Shown one piece after another: positions 34,366 through 42,349 of a stretch of 64,000 nt of DNA. The stretch is taken from positions 115,711 through 179,710 of the forward strand of contig NZ_JAGEVG010000010.1 in NCBI RefSeq assembly GCF_017581925.1. Direction: 5' to 3'. Under the pieces are notes generated by a model. That model was given only the letters and a program-made list of their open reading frames with translations. It was not told the DNA's origin and made no database searches. Each line of letters opens with the position of its first letter. Position 1 is the stretch's first letter. Source of the stretch: Gelidibacter pelagius. GTDB lineage: Bacteria; Bacteroidota; Bacteroidia; Flavobacteriales; Flavobacteriaceae. Both the position numbers and the translations under genes were made by a program.

Positions 34366-35790
34366 ATGAAACTGAATATATTATTTATAAACGATGTACA
34401 CGGATATTTAGCGCCTCATCCAGAATTGTTTTATGACGAAACGGGAGAGGTAATAGAAACCGTTGGCGGATATGCGCGTATTGCAGGATTAGTACAAGCT
34501 ATTAGAAATGAAAACCCGAATACACTGCTTTTTGATGGTGGTGATACATTACACGGAACCAAACCACTGGTAGATTCACAAGGTGAAGCGATTATCCCTA
34601 TTTTAAATTCAATAAATCCCGATGCCTTGGTAGGACATTGGGATTTTGGCTATGGCCCGGAACGCTTACAAGAGATTATTGGACAGTTGACGTTTCCAAT
34701 ATTGGGCTGTAATGTCTATAAAGAAGATGGTTCAAATTTTTTGAAACCCACTATGATGTACGAGAAAGGAGGTATAAAAATAGGAGTTATCGGAATCTGT
34801 GCCATGATTGTTGACAAAGTTATGCCAGAGAAGATGGGTAAGGGACTGAAGTTTACTTCTGGAGTTGATGAGGTGCCACAACACATTAAGAGTCTGAAAG
34901 CCCAAGGGGCAGATGTGGTCGTGTTGCTTTCGCATAATGGGTTTCCGCAAGATGTCGCACTTTTGGAGCAAGTAGAAGGTGTTGACATTTGTTTAAGCGC
35001 ACATACCCACAATAGAATTTATAAGCCTATTGAGATTAACGGTGCGCGCATTGTACAATGTGGATGCCACGGTGCATTTTTGGGGAAATTCACCCTTGAA
35101 ATAGAAAAGAATACTATTAAGAACTATGCTTACGAACTTGTTAAAATTGACAGTTCATTACCTAAAAGTGAAAAGACGGAAGTATTGGTCGAGAAGGTTC
35201 TTAAGCCCTATCACGACATTAGAACTGTGGTTTTAGGGCGTACTGATACTATATTGCATCGTTATAACACCATTAACTCAACCATGGATAGTTTTCTATT
35301 GAAAGCTATAGCGCATGCAACAAGGACGGACATCGCATTTTCAAACGGATGGCGTTATGGAGCTCCCATAACTGGAGATATTACCGAGAATGATCTTTAC
35401 AATATTGCGCCAATGAACCCTCCTGTTTCTACAGTAGAATTGAGTGGTGCTGAAATTAAAGAGATGCTGGAAGAAAATTTAGAACGGACGTTTTGTAAGG
35501 ATCCATTTGGGCAAATGGGAGGTTATGTGAAACGAGTTTTAGGATTACAAATCAATATGCGGATAGAAAATCCAAACGGACATCGCATTCAGGAAATCTA
35601 TTATAAAGGCTCACATCTTAATTTTGAAGAAACATATAAAGTGAGTTTTGTGACGACTCAAGGTGTTGCAAAAAAATATGGGAAAAACCGAAAAGGACAT
35701 AATCAAAAAGCAGTGGCAGCCATGAAAGATTATTTAAAGAAGAATCCAATTTATATTCCGGAAGAAATAGTGAGTTTTCGATTGGTTTAA
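34366..35790 (+). CDS. Second SoxB-like metallohydrolase (no signal peptide)
   Basis: 474 residues, starting directly with the metal-binding strand ILFINDVHGYLAPH (D10, H12). DGGDTLHG and VGHWDFGYG follow; His-Trp replaces the nucleotidase Asn-His, as in SoxB. SAHTHNRIYKP supplies further ligands. The C-terminal domain has FSNGWRYGAP and CKDPFGQMGGYVKRVLGLQ, again SoxB-like. No signal peptide or lipobox is seen, so it is predicted to be cytosolic, unlike its neighbour. It lies 110 bp behind the TlpA-like gene. It could be a cytosolic sulfane or sulfonate hydrolase, or a nucleotidase variant; the shared features favour the SoxB side. Confidence 0.75.
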   Translation: MKLNILFINDVHGYLAPHPELFYDETGEVIETVGGYARIAGLVQAIRNENPNTLLFDGGDTLHGTKPLVDSQGEAIIPILNSINPDALVGHWDFGYGPERLQEIIGQLTFPILGCNVYKEDGSNFLKPTMMYEKGGIKIGVIGICAMIVDKVMPEKMGKGLKFTSGVDEVPQHIKSLKAQGADVVVLLSHNGFPQDVALLEQVEGVDICLSAHTHNRIYKPIEINGARIVQCGCHGAFLGKFTLEIEKNTIKNYAYELVKIDSSLPKSEKTEVLVEKVLKPYHDIRTVVLGRTDTILHRYNTINSTMDSFLLKAIAHATRTDIAFSNGWRYGAPITGDITENDLYNIAPMNPPVSTVELSGAEIKEMLEENLERTFCKDPFGQMGGYVKRVLGLQINMRIENPNGHRIQEIYYKGSHLNFEETYKVSFVTTQGVAKKYGKNRKGHNQKAVAAMKDYLKKNPIYIPEEIVSFRLV

Positions 35791-35820
35791 GGTTTCTTAC
35801 ATTTGTTGCAATACTTAAAT

Positions 35821-36531
35821 ATGATATCTATGAGCTCTTTTCATAAAGCCATCATCTTACTTTTAATAGGCTATTTACCTTTACAAGGTTGCGGCAATTC
35901 AACTGGAAATAAAAACATGAAAATATCGCATCAAGATTCCGTTTCGAGCTTATTAAAGGCTGTTTCTGAAAAAGATGCCACCCTTGTGGCTGAAATTTTA
36001 AGTACACAACCAAATCTCGAAGTTACGGACAACAAAGGACGAACGCCCTTGATGATTGCCACCTACAATGCCGACAGCAAAATTGCAGAACAATTGATTT
36101 CTGCTGGAGCCGATGTGAACGCACAGGACGATATGTTGAACAGTCCTCATTTATATGCCGGTGCAAATGGCGATGTAACAATATTAGAAATGAGTCTGGC
36201 CAACGGTGCCAAATTTGATATTTATAACCGTTATGGTGGAACTGCCTTGATCCCAGCGGCAGAGAAAAGACATTTGGAGGTCGTCAAAATACTGACTAAC
36301 ATACCGGATTATCCTATTGATCATATAAATAAGCTCGGTTGGACGGCCTTAATGGAAGCGATTGTTCTGGGCGCAACCGGTGAAAAACAGGTGTCTATCG
36401 TTAAAGTCCTTGTGGATGCTGGTGCTGATGTCAATATCGCTGATAAAGATGGTGTTACTCCACTTCAACACGCGAAAAATAGAGGCATGGACAAGATCGC
36501 CAAAATACTAATTCAAGCAAATGCCCATTAA
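35821..36531 (+). CDS. Ankyrin-repeat lipoprotein
   Basis: About 236 residues. The ATG at 35821 (or 35830) gives a lipoprotein signal with LPLQGCGNS (Cys about 24); a TTG 18 bp upstream is not needed. Five to six ankyrin repeats follow (NKGRTPLMIATYNADSKIAEQLISAGADVN; KLGWTALMEAIVLG; KDGVTPLQHAKNRG). These make a periplasmic or membrane-attached protein-binding scaffold. Small ankyrin proteins often accompany catalases and other oxidative-defence genes. Here the gene is 12 bp after the SoxB-like gene and may be part of its unit. Confidence 0.85.
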   Translation: MISMSSFHKAIILLLIGYLPLQGCGNSTGNKNMKISHQDSVSSLLKAVSEKDATLVAEILSTQPNLEVTDNKGRTPLMIATYNADSKIAEQLISAGADVNAQDDMLNSPHLYAGANGDVTILEMSLANGAKFDIYNRYGGTALIPAAEKRHLEVVKILTNIPDYPIDHINKLGWTALMEAIVLGATGEKQVSIVKVLVDAGADVNIADKDGVTPLQHAKNRGMDKIAKILIQANAH

Positions 36532-36542
36532 AGCAAAATGAA

Positions 36543-37028
36543 ATGGATAAGATAAATGATAAAGACATGCAGCATTTACGCCGCTGTGTAGAATTGGCAG
36601 AAGAAGCACTAATTGCAGGGAATCGGCCTTTTGGTTCCGTACTTGTTTCGGCAGAAGGGAAGGTGTTATTTGAAGGTCGAAACGAAATAGTGACCACCGG
36701 TGATAACACGCGCCATCCGGAATTTGAGATTGCCCGTTGGGCAGCGACCAATATGACGCCTGAAGAACGTGCAAAAGCAATTGTCTATACATCAGGTGAG
36801 CATTGTGCCATGTGTTCCGCAGCGCATGGTTGGGTAGGCTTGGGTCAGATTGTGTATGTCAGTTCTGCTCAGCAACTATCGTCTTGGCTTGCGGAATTGG
36901 GTGTTCCTGAGTCTGCTGTAAATTTGCTGCCCATCCATAAAGTGGTTCCTAATATTGAGGTGAATGGTCCTGTACCTGAACTTGCTGAGCAAATCCGTGA
37001 TATGCACTTCCGATTTCACACAGCTTAA
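36543..37028 (+). CDS. Nucleoside/cytidine deaminase-family protein
   Basis: 161 residues with the zinc-dependent deaminase layout. The first motif is RHPEFEIARWA (HPE in place of the common H-A-E). The second is SGEHCAMCSAAHGWVG, supplying the two zinc cysteines. The fold start FGSVLVSAEGKVLFEGRNEI is typical of the guanine/tRNA-adenosine deaminase group. Substrate cannot be fixed from this. The gene is 11 bp after the ankyrin lipoprotein and ends the plus-strand run. Confidence 0.85.
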   Translation: MDKINDKDMQHLRRCVELAEEALIAGNRPFGSVLVSAEGKVLFEGRNEIVTTGDNTRHPEFEIARWAATNMTPEERAKAIVYTSGEHCAMCSAAHGWVGLGQIVYVSSAQQLSSWLAELGVPESAVNLLPIHKVVPNIEVNGPVPELAEQIRDMHFRFHTA

Positions 37029-37102
37029 AATTAAATTGAAAAGAGCATTTCAAGAAGATAAATAATGTCTTCGCAAATAGTTGAAATACAGGTTTATAAA
37101 TT

Positions 37103-37552
37103 TTAAATGAAGCGTCGTGTTCTTTTCTTATAGTCTTGATATTCTGGAAATTTATGGTTCAATAATCTCTCTTCATAAACCGATTTATAGTAAAATAGGA
37201 TTAAAAGAATACCTGTGATCAGAATCTTGTAAAGTGATGAACTATAGATGGCATATCCGAACCCCGAAAAAATCAAAGCGGTATAAATAGGGTGTCTTGA
37301 TATCCGATAAGCTCCTTTGGTGATCAATTTGCCTGAAGCCACTGGCGATGGGAAGGGCGATAGCTTAGTATTCAATTGTAGGAGTGCTATGCCTCCAAAT
37401 AAAATGGAAAAGCCCAATAAAACTAAACCCGAATAGCATAGCCATTCGGGTAGTTGAATATTAAGCAAGCGTAAGGGTAAAAAATACGCTATAAAAATAA
37501 GTATCTGTACCGTTACAAAAGCATAATCTTTAAAAGGTGTTTTTTTGTTCAC
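37103..37552 (-). CDS. Isoprenylcysteine methyltransferase-like membrane protein
   Basis: 149 residues with four helices and the ICMT/PEMT/NnrU signature. YRISRHPIYTALIFSGFGYAI lies near 84-104, and the C-terminal YEERLLNHKFPEYQDYKKRTRRFI is the S-adenosylmethionine/acceptor end. It would methylate a small lipophilic or thiol acceptor; the substrate is unknown. It lies 69 bp after the peroxiredoxin, separated by a dispersed repeat, and may be co-transcribed from site F. Confidence 0.8.
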   Translation of the reverse strand: MNKKTPFKDYAFVTVQILIFIAYFLPLRLLNIQLPEWLCYSGLVLLGFSILFGGIALLQLNTKLSPFPSPVASGKLITKGAYRISRHPIYTALIFSGFGYAIYSSSLYKILITGILLILFYYKSVYEERLLNHKFPEYQDYKKRTRRFI

Positions 37553-37581
37553 TATTTAAAATTCTTCTAAAAAACAATGAA

Positions 37582-37622
37582 GAGTCAAGAGCTTCAGGGT
37601 CATAAAACCCACTGGTGGAAAT
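37582..37622. repeat. Dispersed CCACCAGTGGG repeat, copy c
   Basis: In minus orientation it reads TTTCCACCAGTGGGTTTTAT, then GACCCTGAAGCTCTTGACTC. It matches the start of copies a, b and d and sits between the methyltransferase-like and peroxiredoxin genes. Confidence 0.65.
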
Positions 37623-38284
37623 TAAAGATGCTTTTTAGCGAGATAAAAATCTACCTTTTCGACAGAATCGTCCGCCAATCTTGCGTTAAGTTCGTCTAAA
37701 GTTTTTGGTGGGCCAACGATAACCTTGTCACCCTTTTTCCAATCTAATGGCATCGCAACTTTATGTTCATCTGAAATTTGCATTGCTTCCAAAACACGTA
37801 AAATTTCATTCATGTTTCTACCGATGTTCAAAGGATAATACATGATCAATCTAATTTTTTTGGTTGGATCAATGAAAAATACGGCACGAACCGCAGCTGT
37901 TTCACTTTCATTGGGTTGGAGCATTCCGTATAGTTTGGCAACTTTCATGTCGATATCCGCAATGATGGGGAAATCAAAGTAAACACCGGTGTTTTCTCTT
38001 ACATTTTGAACCCAGCCCAAATGCGAATGGATACTGTCAATACTCAAACCTAATAACTGAGTATTTAAGGCATCAAATTCACTTTTACGAGATGCAAATC
38101 CACTCAATTCTGTGGTGCACACTGGCGTGAAATCCGCTGGATGTGAGAACATCACCACCCATTTATCTTTTGCGAAATCTGAAAATTTTATTTTTCCTAT
38201 CGTTGTTACCGCTTCAAAATCTGGAGCATTATCACCAATTCTTGGCATTGAAGTGCCTTGCTGTAATTCTAAATTTGTTTCCAT
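37622..38284 (-). CDS. 1-Cys peroxiredoxin (Prx6 type)
   Basis: 220 residues. The peroxidatic Cys56 is in HPADFTPVCTTE with the supporting Thr/Pro. No second cysteine was found in the rest of the protein, so it is a true 1-Cys enzyme of the Prx6 group with the long C-terminal domain (GDKVIVGPPKTLDELNARL). It reduces peroxides and probably also reacts with persulfides or other thiol oxidants. It has its own site-F promoter, placing peroxide defence in the same regulon as sulfide oxidation. Confidence 0.92.
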   Translation of the reverse strand: METNLELQQGTSMPRIGDNAPDFEAVTTIGKIKFSDFAKDKWVVMFSHPADFTPVCTTELSGFASRKSEFDALNTQLLGLSIDSIHSHLGWVQNVRENTGVYFDFPIIADIDMKVAKLYGMLQPNESETAAVRAVFFIDPTKKIRLIMYYPLNIGRNMNEILRVLEAMQISDEHKVAMPLDWKKGDKVIVGPPKTLDELNARLADDSVEKVDFYLAKKHL

Positions 38285-38315
38285 AATTATATTTTTACTA
38301 TTTTTTTATCTTTTA

Positions 38316-38359
38316 TAAATTTAAGCAATTATTACTTTTTAAGTAGTAACACAGGTTAC
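38316..38359 (-). promoter_or_regulatory. Crp/Fnr-type operator plus -7 box (site F, peroxiredoxin)
   Basis: Perfect GTAAC-N4-GTTAC at 38346-38359, and TAAATTTA at 38316-38323 on the minus strand. Spacing is 36.5 bp. The box ends 32 bp before the peroxiredoxin start. Confidence 0.72.
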
Positions 38360-38399
38360 ATAAACCTATAATTGGCCATGTTTTAACATCTCTCTACAC

Positions 38400-38689
38400 A
38401 TCTGTGGTAAAAGGAACCTACGAAATTCATCCTGAACAAAAAGTGTCCATACGACAAAACCCGAACAGCATGACCATTCGGGAAATTGTGTGTTGGACAA
38501 AACAGAAGTGAAAATTACTCCGCTACAAATCGAGTGTCCTTAATTATTCCCACAAGCGTTTATGTGTACGAGCTGTTGCGACGGATTGCTCGAACCACTC
38601 CAAATAAGACGTGGCTGTGGTAAATCCGCAGGATTTTCCAAACGGTCACGAACCCAGCAATGGCTTGTGCACGGGGTAACCCACGTTTC
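38400..38689. other. Non-coding stretch downstream of the HNH gene
   Basis: About 290 bp with no gene. The half next to the HNH gene is richer in GC than nearby gaps. No conserved coding frame could be assigned: short open runs on the minus strand lack starts. It may be the decayed partner or flank of a mobile element that brought in the HNH gene. GGTAACCC at 38675-38682 looks like a half operator but lacks a -7 box at the right place. Confidence 0.4.
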
Positions 38690-39235
38690 TTATTCCGATA
38701 CTGAGCTCCAGTTTTCCCCAGTTTTTATTCTGTGAATTTGCATATCAGATACTCCAAAACGTTTTGCAATCATACTCATTCTATTCTTACTATTTTTTAA
38801 TTGACGTTTTATAATTTTTACTTTTCCTTCGTTTAATTTTCCAATATTTTTGCTCCTTTTTTTAACAATTTCGCCCCAATTTGGATGGTTAAATTGATGA
38901 AGTTCTTTTTCTCTTTTAGTTGCCCATTTTAAGTTTTCGATTCGGTTGTCAGTTTTATCATAGTTCAAATGAATAACACAAATTCCGTTGTTTTTTTCAA
39001 GAAAATGTTCCGCAACAAGCTTGTGAACGTATCTGCTGGTTTGTTTTCCATTCTTTTTTTGTTTCACAGGTAAATTTTGATATCCGTTTATGAAATATTC
39101 TTTTACAATAAATTCCTTATCTGTTTTACAGTTTATTATTCTACCGTAATTTGATATTTTAAACTTCTCTTTTTCAGAGATTTTAACATCAAATTCAATC
39201 TCTTTCCATTCTTCATTCCAGTAATTTCGTATCAT
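38690..39235 (-). CDS. HNH (NUMOD4-type) endonuclease-like protein
   Basis: About 181 residues from MIRNYWNEEW; an upstream start at 39277 would add 14 residues of poor context. The NUMOD4-like start is EEWKEIEFDVK...KISNYGRI. The HNH core runs VHKLVAEHFLEKNNGICVIHLNYDKTDNRIENLKWAT. The C-terminus has a helix-turn-helix (MIAKRFGVSDMQIHRIKTGENW). This is the layout of phage and intron homing-type endonucleases. It is unlike its metabolic neighbours and flanked by unusual non-coding DNA, so recent acquisition is likely. Target site unknown. Confidence 0.8.
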   Translation of the reverse strand: MIRNYWNEEWKEIEFDVKISEKEKFKISNYGRIINCKTDKEFIVKEYFINGYQNLPVKQKKNGKQTSRYVHKLVAEHFLEKNNGICVIHLNYDKTDNRIENLKWATKREKELHQFNHPNWGEIVKKRSKNIGKLNEGKVKIIKRQLKNSKNRMSMIAKRFGVSDMQIHRIKTGENWSSVSE

Positions 39236-39298
39236 TATCGATATTTGTCTTAAATGTTGGGTAACGGGTTTTAACATCCCGAAGTTTTTATTTTAGGA

Positions 39299-40639
39299 TC
39301 AGTCTTTGAATTCTTCTATCGCATCACTCAAATCATAAACTGTAACATCTTTCAATTCGTTTTCAAGAATACTGCTACCCGCTGCACTTCGATAACCACC
39401 TGCACAATGCACAACTATAGGTTTGTCAGTTGGGATCTTACTAGCGGTGTGGCGCAGTTCATAGAGTGGATGATCAAGCGCCTTTTTGAAAAACTTACCT
39501 TCTTCTATCTCACTTTGATTCCTGATGTCCACAATAGTATAGTTGTCTGGATTCTTTTTGAAATCTGCCAGATCCAATGCTTTTGTTTTTACTAAATTTT
39601 CATCTGAGAGTGTAATGACCTTAAGCACTTGTTTTTCGTAGCCTATTTTAGCTAAACGGTTTAAAAGCTTATCCTTGTTTTCTTTATTGTCGATGACCAA
39701 AGTGAATTTTTCTTTTGGAGCAACAATCGAACCGATCCACGTTTCAAATTTTGCAGTATCTGAATCTGCTTGAATATTAATGCTTCCTTTTAAATGTCCT
39801 TTTTTAAACGTGGCTTCATCTCTCATGTCAATTATGAGGCCCGTAGCCGTTGTGTTTTCAGCAAATGGGATCTTGTCAATGGTTGGATCTAAATTATCCG
39901 CCCCAGCCTTATTGATGTCAACATTAAATCCAAAATAAGATGGGATAAATGGTTGACCGTCGAGTAGGGTATTCATGAATTGTTCTTTGGATTGGTCTTT
40001 AAACGCCCAATTGCCCATACGTTCGTCGCCCAAAGTGCTACTTGCAGCTTCACTCAAATTCTTCCCGCAAAGAGAACCGGCACCATGAGCAGGATAGACA
40101 ACCGTGTCATCCGGTAAATCATTAAATTTAGTGGTCATGGTATCGAACATCATTTCCGCCAATTCTTCACGTTTTGCGGTCATATTACCAACGCTTTCAC
40201 GTAGGTCTGGACGACCAACATCACCAATAAAGAGCGTGTCTCCTGTAAACATTGCGGTTTTGTCACCTTCCCTAGCAACTATCGTTATACTGTCTGGAGA
40301 GTGTCCAGGTGTATTGATGGCCTTCAGGGTAATCTTGCCCAAGCTGATACTATCGCCGTCATCAAAAGTTTTGTGGGGATAGTCCGCACCCAATTTTTCA
40401 CTATTGAAAATCGTAGCTCCCGTGTCTTTATGGATCTCAAGATGTGAGCTCACAAAGTCGGCATGGGGATGCGTCTGGATGATCGCAGTTATTTTGGCGT
40501 TATTGGCTTTTGCAAAATCATAATATTGCTGCGGATCACGTTCTGGATCAATAACCGCCATCTTGCCATCACTAATTATGGCATAGGAATAATGGGAAAG
40601 GGGTTTGTATTCAAATTGTTTGATATTCATAATGTTCAA
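39299..40639 (-). CDS. Persulfide dioxygenase-rhodanese fusion (first copy)
   Basis: 446 residues. An N-terminal metallo-beta-lactamase domain with the ETHE1-like iron site is followed by two rhodanese domains. The iron-site markers are THPHADFVSSH (about 56-66), GHSPDS, GDTLFIGDVGRPDL and YPAHGAGSLCGKNLS. The first rhodanese lacks an active Cys; the second has Cys412 in VHCAGGYRS. It should oxidise glutathione-type or other persulfides to sulfite and move sulfane sulfur. Its promoter has a different palindrome (40662-40679) from the GTAAC family, so this copy is probably under another regulator. Compare the second copy at 59009. Confidence 0.88.
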   Translation of the reverse strand: MNIMNIKQFEYKPLSHYSYAIISDGKMAVIDPERDPQQYYDFAKANNAKITAIIQTHPHADFVSSHLEIHKDTGATIFNSEKLGADYPHKTFDDGDSISLGKITLKAINTPGHSPDSITIVAREGDKTAMFTGDTLFIGDVGRPDLRESVGNMTAKREELAEMMFDTMTTKFNDLPDDTVVYPAHGAGSLCGKNLSEAASSTLGDERMGNWAFKDQSKEQFMNTLLDGQPFIPSYFGFNVDINKAGADNLDPTIDKIPFAENTTATGLIIDMRDEATFKKGHLKGSINIQADSDTAKFETWIGSIVAPKEKFTLVIDNKENKDKLLNRLAKIGYEKQVLKVITLSDENLVKTKALDLADFKKNPDNYTIVDIRNQSEIEEGKFFKKALDHPLYELRHTASKIPTDKPIVVHCAGGYRSAAGSSILENELKDVTVYDLSDAIEEFKD

Positions 40640-40661
40640 ATTTTAATAAATTAAAAAAAAT

Positions 40662-40679
40662 ATTACAAATGATTGTAAT
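40662..40679. promoter_or_regulatory. Perfect palindrome upstream of the first persulfide dioxygenase
   Basis: ATTACAA-ATGA-TTGTAAT, seven-base perfect arms, 23 bp before the start codon. It differs in sequence and position from the GTAAC-N4-GTTAC sites. A near-consensus -7 element (TAAAATTTG, one base too long) lies between it and the gene. Confidence 0.55.
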
Positions 40680-40702
40680 ATATAATATTTTACTACAAAA
40701 AA

Positions 40703-41317
40703 TCATTTCAGTTTTTTAAAGCTACAGAATTGAAAGTTCTGCACCGTTTCAAATGGTGTGATATGATCGGTGGTGAGGCATTTTGTTTTTTTAAAGTGCG
40801 TTTCAAATACTTTTGCCAATCCGTTTTCATCATATTGGGAAATTTCCAAACCGCTACATTTGGTAGGGCCTTGTTTTGAAAAGGTACCAATAATTAATCT
40901 GTCTGCTACAAATTTATTGGTGATGGCCGTGTAAATTTTAATCTGTTCTTTTGACGTCAAAAAATGAAATGCCGCCCTGTCGTGCCATAAGTCGTAAATC
41001 TCTGTTGGTTCAAACTTGGTGACATCGCTAATAATCCACTGTACTTTATCGGCTTTTTCTCCCAAGCGCTTTTTTGCTTTTTCAAGGGCTTTGGCGGAGA
41101 TATCCAATACGGTGATATTTTGATAACCTTTTTCAAGTAGAAAATCCACGAGTTTACTGTCGCCACCGCCAATATCGATAATTTTAGCAGATTTGGAAAT
41201 CTCAGACTCCTCGATTAATTTCAAGGAAACCTCGGGTTTTTCTTGAGTCCAGCTGACTTCGTTTGGACTTTTGTTCTCATACACAGATTCCCAATGCTCT
41301 TTTGAGTCCATTTTCAT
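40703..41317 (-). CDS. Class I SAM-dependent methyltransferase
   Basis: 204 residues (MKMDSKEHW or from Met3). The SAM fold motif is KIIDIGGGDSKLVDFLLEKG (about residues 40-59), with the acidic end of strand 2 in NITVLDISAKAL. DLWHDRAAFHFLTSKEQIKIY is characteristic of a family close to thiopurine/tellurite methyltransferases. A His/Cys-containing C-terminus (GPTKCSGLEISQYD, KKTKCLTTDHITPFET) suggests a soft-atom or thiol acceptor. It has its own site-G promoter, so S-methylation of a sulfide-derived thiol is a reasonable guess (inference). Confidence 0.85.
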   Translation of the reverse strand: MKMDSKEHWESVYENKSPNEVSWTQEKPEVSLKLIEESEISKSAKIIDIGGGDSKLVDFLLEKGYQNITVLDISAKALEKAKKRLGEKADKVQWIISDVTKFEPTEIYDLWHDRAAFHFLTSKEQIKIYTAITNKFVADRLIIGTFSKQGPTKCSGLEISQYDENGLAKVFETHFKKTKCLTTDHITPFETVQNFQFCSFKKLK

Positions 41318-41399
41318 ATATTTATAATCTTGTCACTCATGTTAGTGGGTCTATATACCTCTATTTTTTAGCCTTGAAACAGCTTCTTTTTAGTACTGC

Positions 41400-41443
41400 T
41401 AAAGATAACAATCTTGCGGCAGATTTACTGTAACCTAAGTTAC
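41400..41443 (-). promoter_or_regulatory. Crp/Fnr-type operator plus -7 box (site G, methyltransferase)
   Basis: Perfect GTAAC-N4-GTTAC at 41430-41443, and TATCTTTA at 41400-41407 on the minus strand. Spacing is 36.5 bp. The leader to the methyltransferase start is about 80 bases, longer than at most other sites. Confidence 0.72.
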
Positions 41444-41583
41444 AAAATCCAAGTAAATGGAGTGATCGGTGAATTTATGTTCAGAAAACTACAAACATTT
41501 GGAATACTGTCTTAACTAATGTTTCTTTTGATCTGAAAAATCAACAGGTTTCGGTTCCTTAAAGACAATTCGAGAATATCGGT

Positions 41584-42300
41584 TTAGAGCCGTCGAAACA
41601 GCAATTTTAGTTGCTCTTCTGTTGGAGCAGGAAAGAATGTGATTTTTTCAAATTCAGATAGGTCTTCTGTAACTGCTAAAGCACCAATATAGTCCGGGTT
41701 TAAGTGGAAACTAAAAACAGTAATTTCCATAAAATCGCTCAGTAATGATGATGGCAAAGAATGAAGACCATCTGAAATATGAATTTTTGAAATATCATCG
41801 TCAATTCCTTTTCCTATCGCTTTTACAACGGCTTCCTTACGTGTCCAGAATTTATAAAAAGAAAGATGTTTGTCACTACTGTTTGCGATAGCATCCATTT
41901 CCTTTTGATTGAAAATATGTCCTAAGATGTCGTCATAATTGAAGTCTCTATTTATGAATTCAATATCAACACCAATCTGGCTTTTTCCTATGGCAATAAG
42001 CGCATAATCTCCGGAGTGCGTCACGTTAAAGAAAACGGATGGATGGGAAGGTAAATACGGTTTTTTGTTGAGATCGACGGCGAGATTAATTTCACCAATA
42101 TCTGAATCAACGTGTTCAGCTAAAAGGATTTTCAAAAGTGCTCTACAGATGACAAACCTGTTTTTATCTCTTGTAAAATGGTACCTATTAGCGCGATTGC
42201 ACTCTGAGTCTGATAAAAAATGCATCAAATCAGGAACTAAGTCGTGGAATTTTAATAACTCAATTTTATAAAGTTTTATGCCGTGATCATCTTTCTTCAT
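41584..42300 (-). CDS. 4'-Phosphopantetheinyl transferase (Sfp type)
   Basis: About 238 residues from MKKDDHG. A GTG at 42357 would overlap the NRPS stop by 8 bp and add 19 residues, so either start is possible. The family motifs are GVDIEFINRDF (magnesium ligands D and E) and FYKFWTRKEAVVKAIGKGI. It loads phosphopantetheine on carrier-protein serines. It is the last gene of the NRPS-PKS transcript, supplying the activating enzyme for the three carrier domains upstream. Confidence 0.9.
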   Translation of the reverse strand: MKKDDHGIKLYKIELLKFHDLVPDLMHFLSDSECNRANRYHFTRDKNRFVICRALLKILLAEHVDSDIGEINLAVDLNKKPYLPSHPSVFFNVTHSGDYALIAIGKSQIGVDIEFINRDFNYDDILGHIFNQKEMDAIANSSDKHLSFYKFWTRKEAVVKAIGKGIDDDISKIHISDGLHSLPSSLLSDFMEITVFSFHLNPDYIGALAVTEDLSEFEKITFFPAPTEEQLKLLFRRL

Positions 42301-42349
42301 GTGTGAAGAATCTTGGATCGAAATTTCAATTGTTCTACAATGTAAGTTG

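Noticed and set aside
31953..35790. Calling both metallohydrolases plain 5'-nucleotidases (UshA)
   Set aside because: The GNHE motif is replaced by Trp-containing variants, and the C-terminal DP...GG...VR segment follows SoxB. Operon context is sulfur-related. Nucleotidase activity cannot be excluded, so the calls say SoxB-like.
38676..38689. GTAAC-N4-GTTTC next to the HNH gene stop as a regulon site
   Set aside because: Only one mismatch, but no -7 box at the required spacing on either strand, and it is downstream of the nearest gene.
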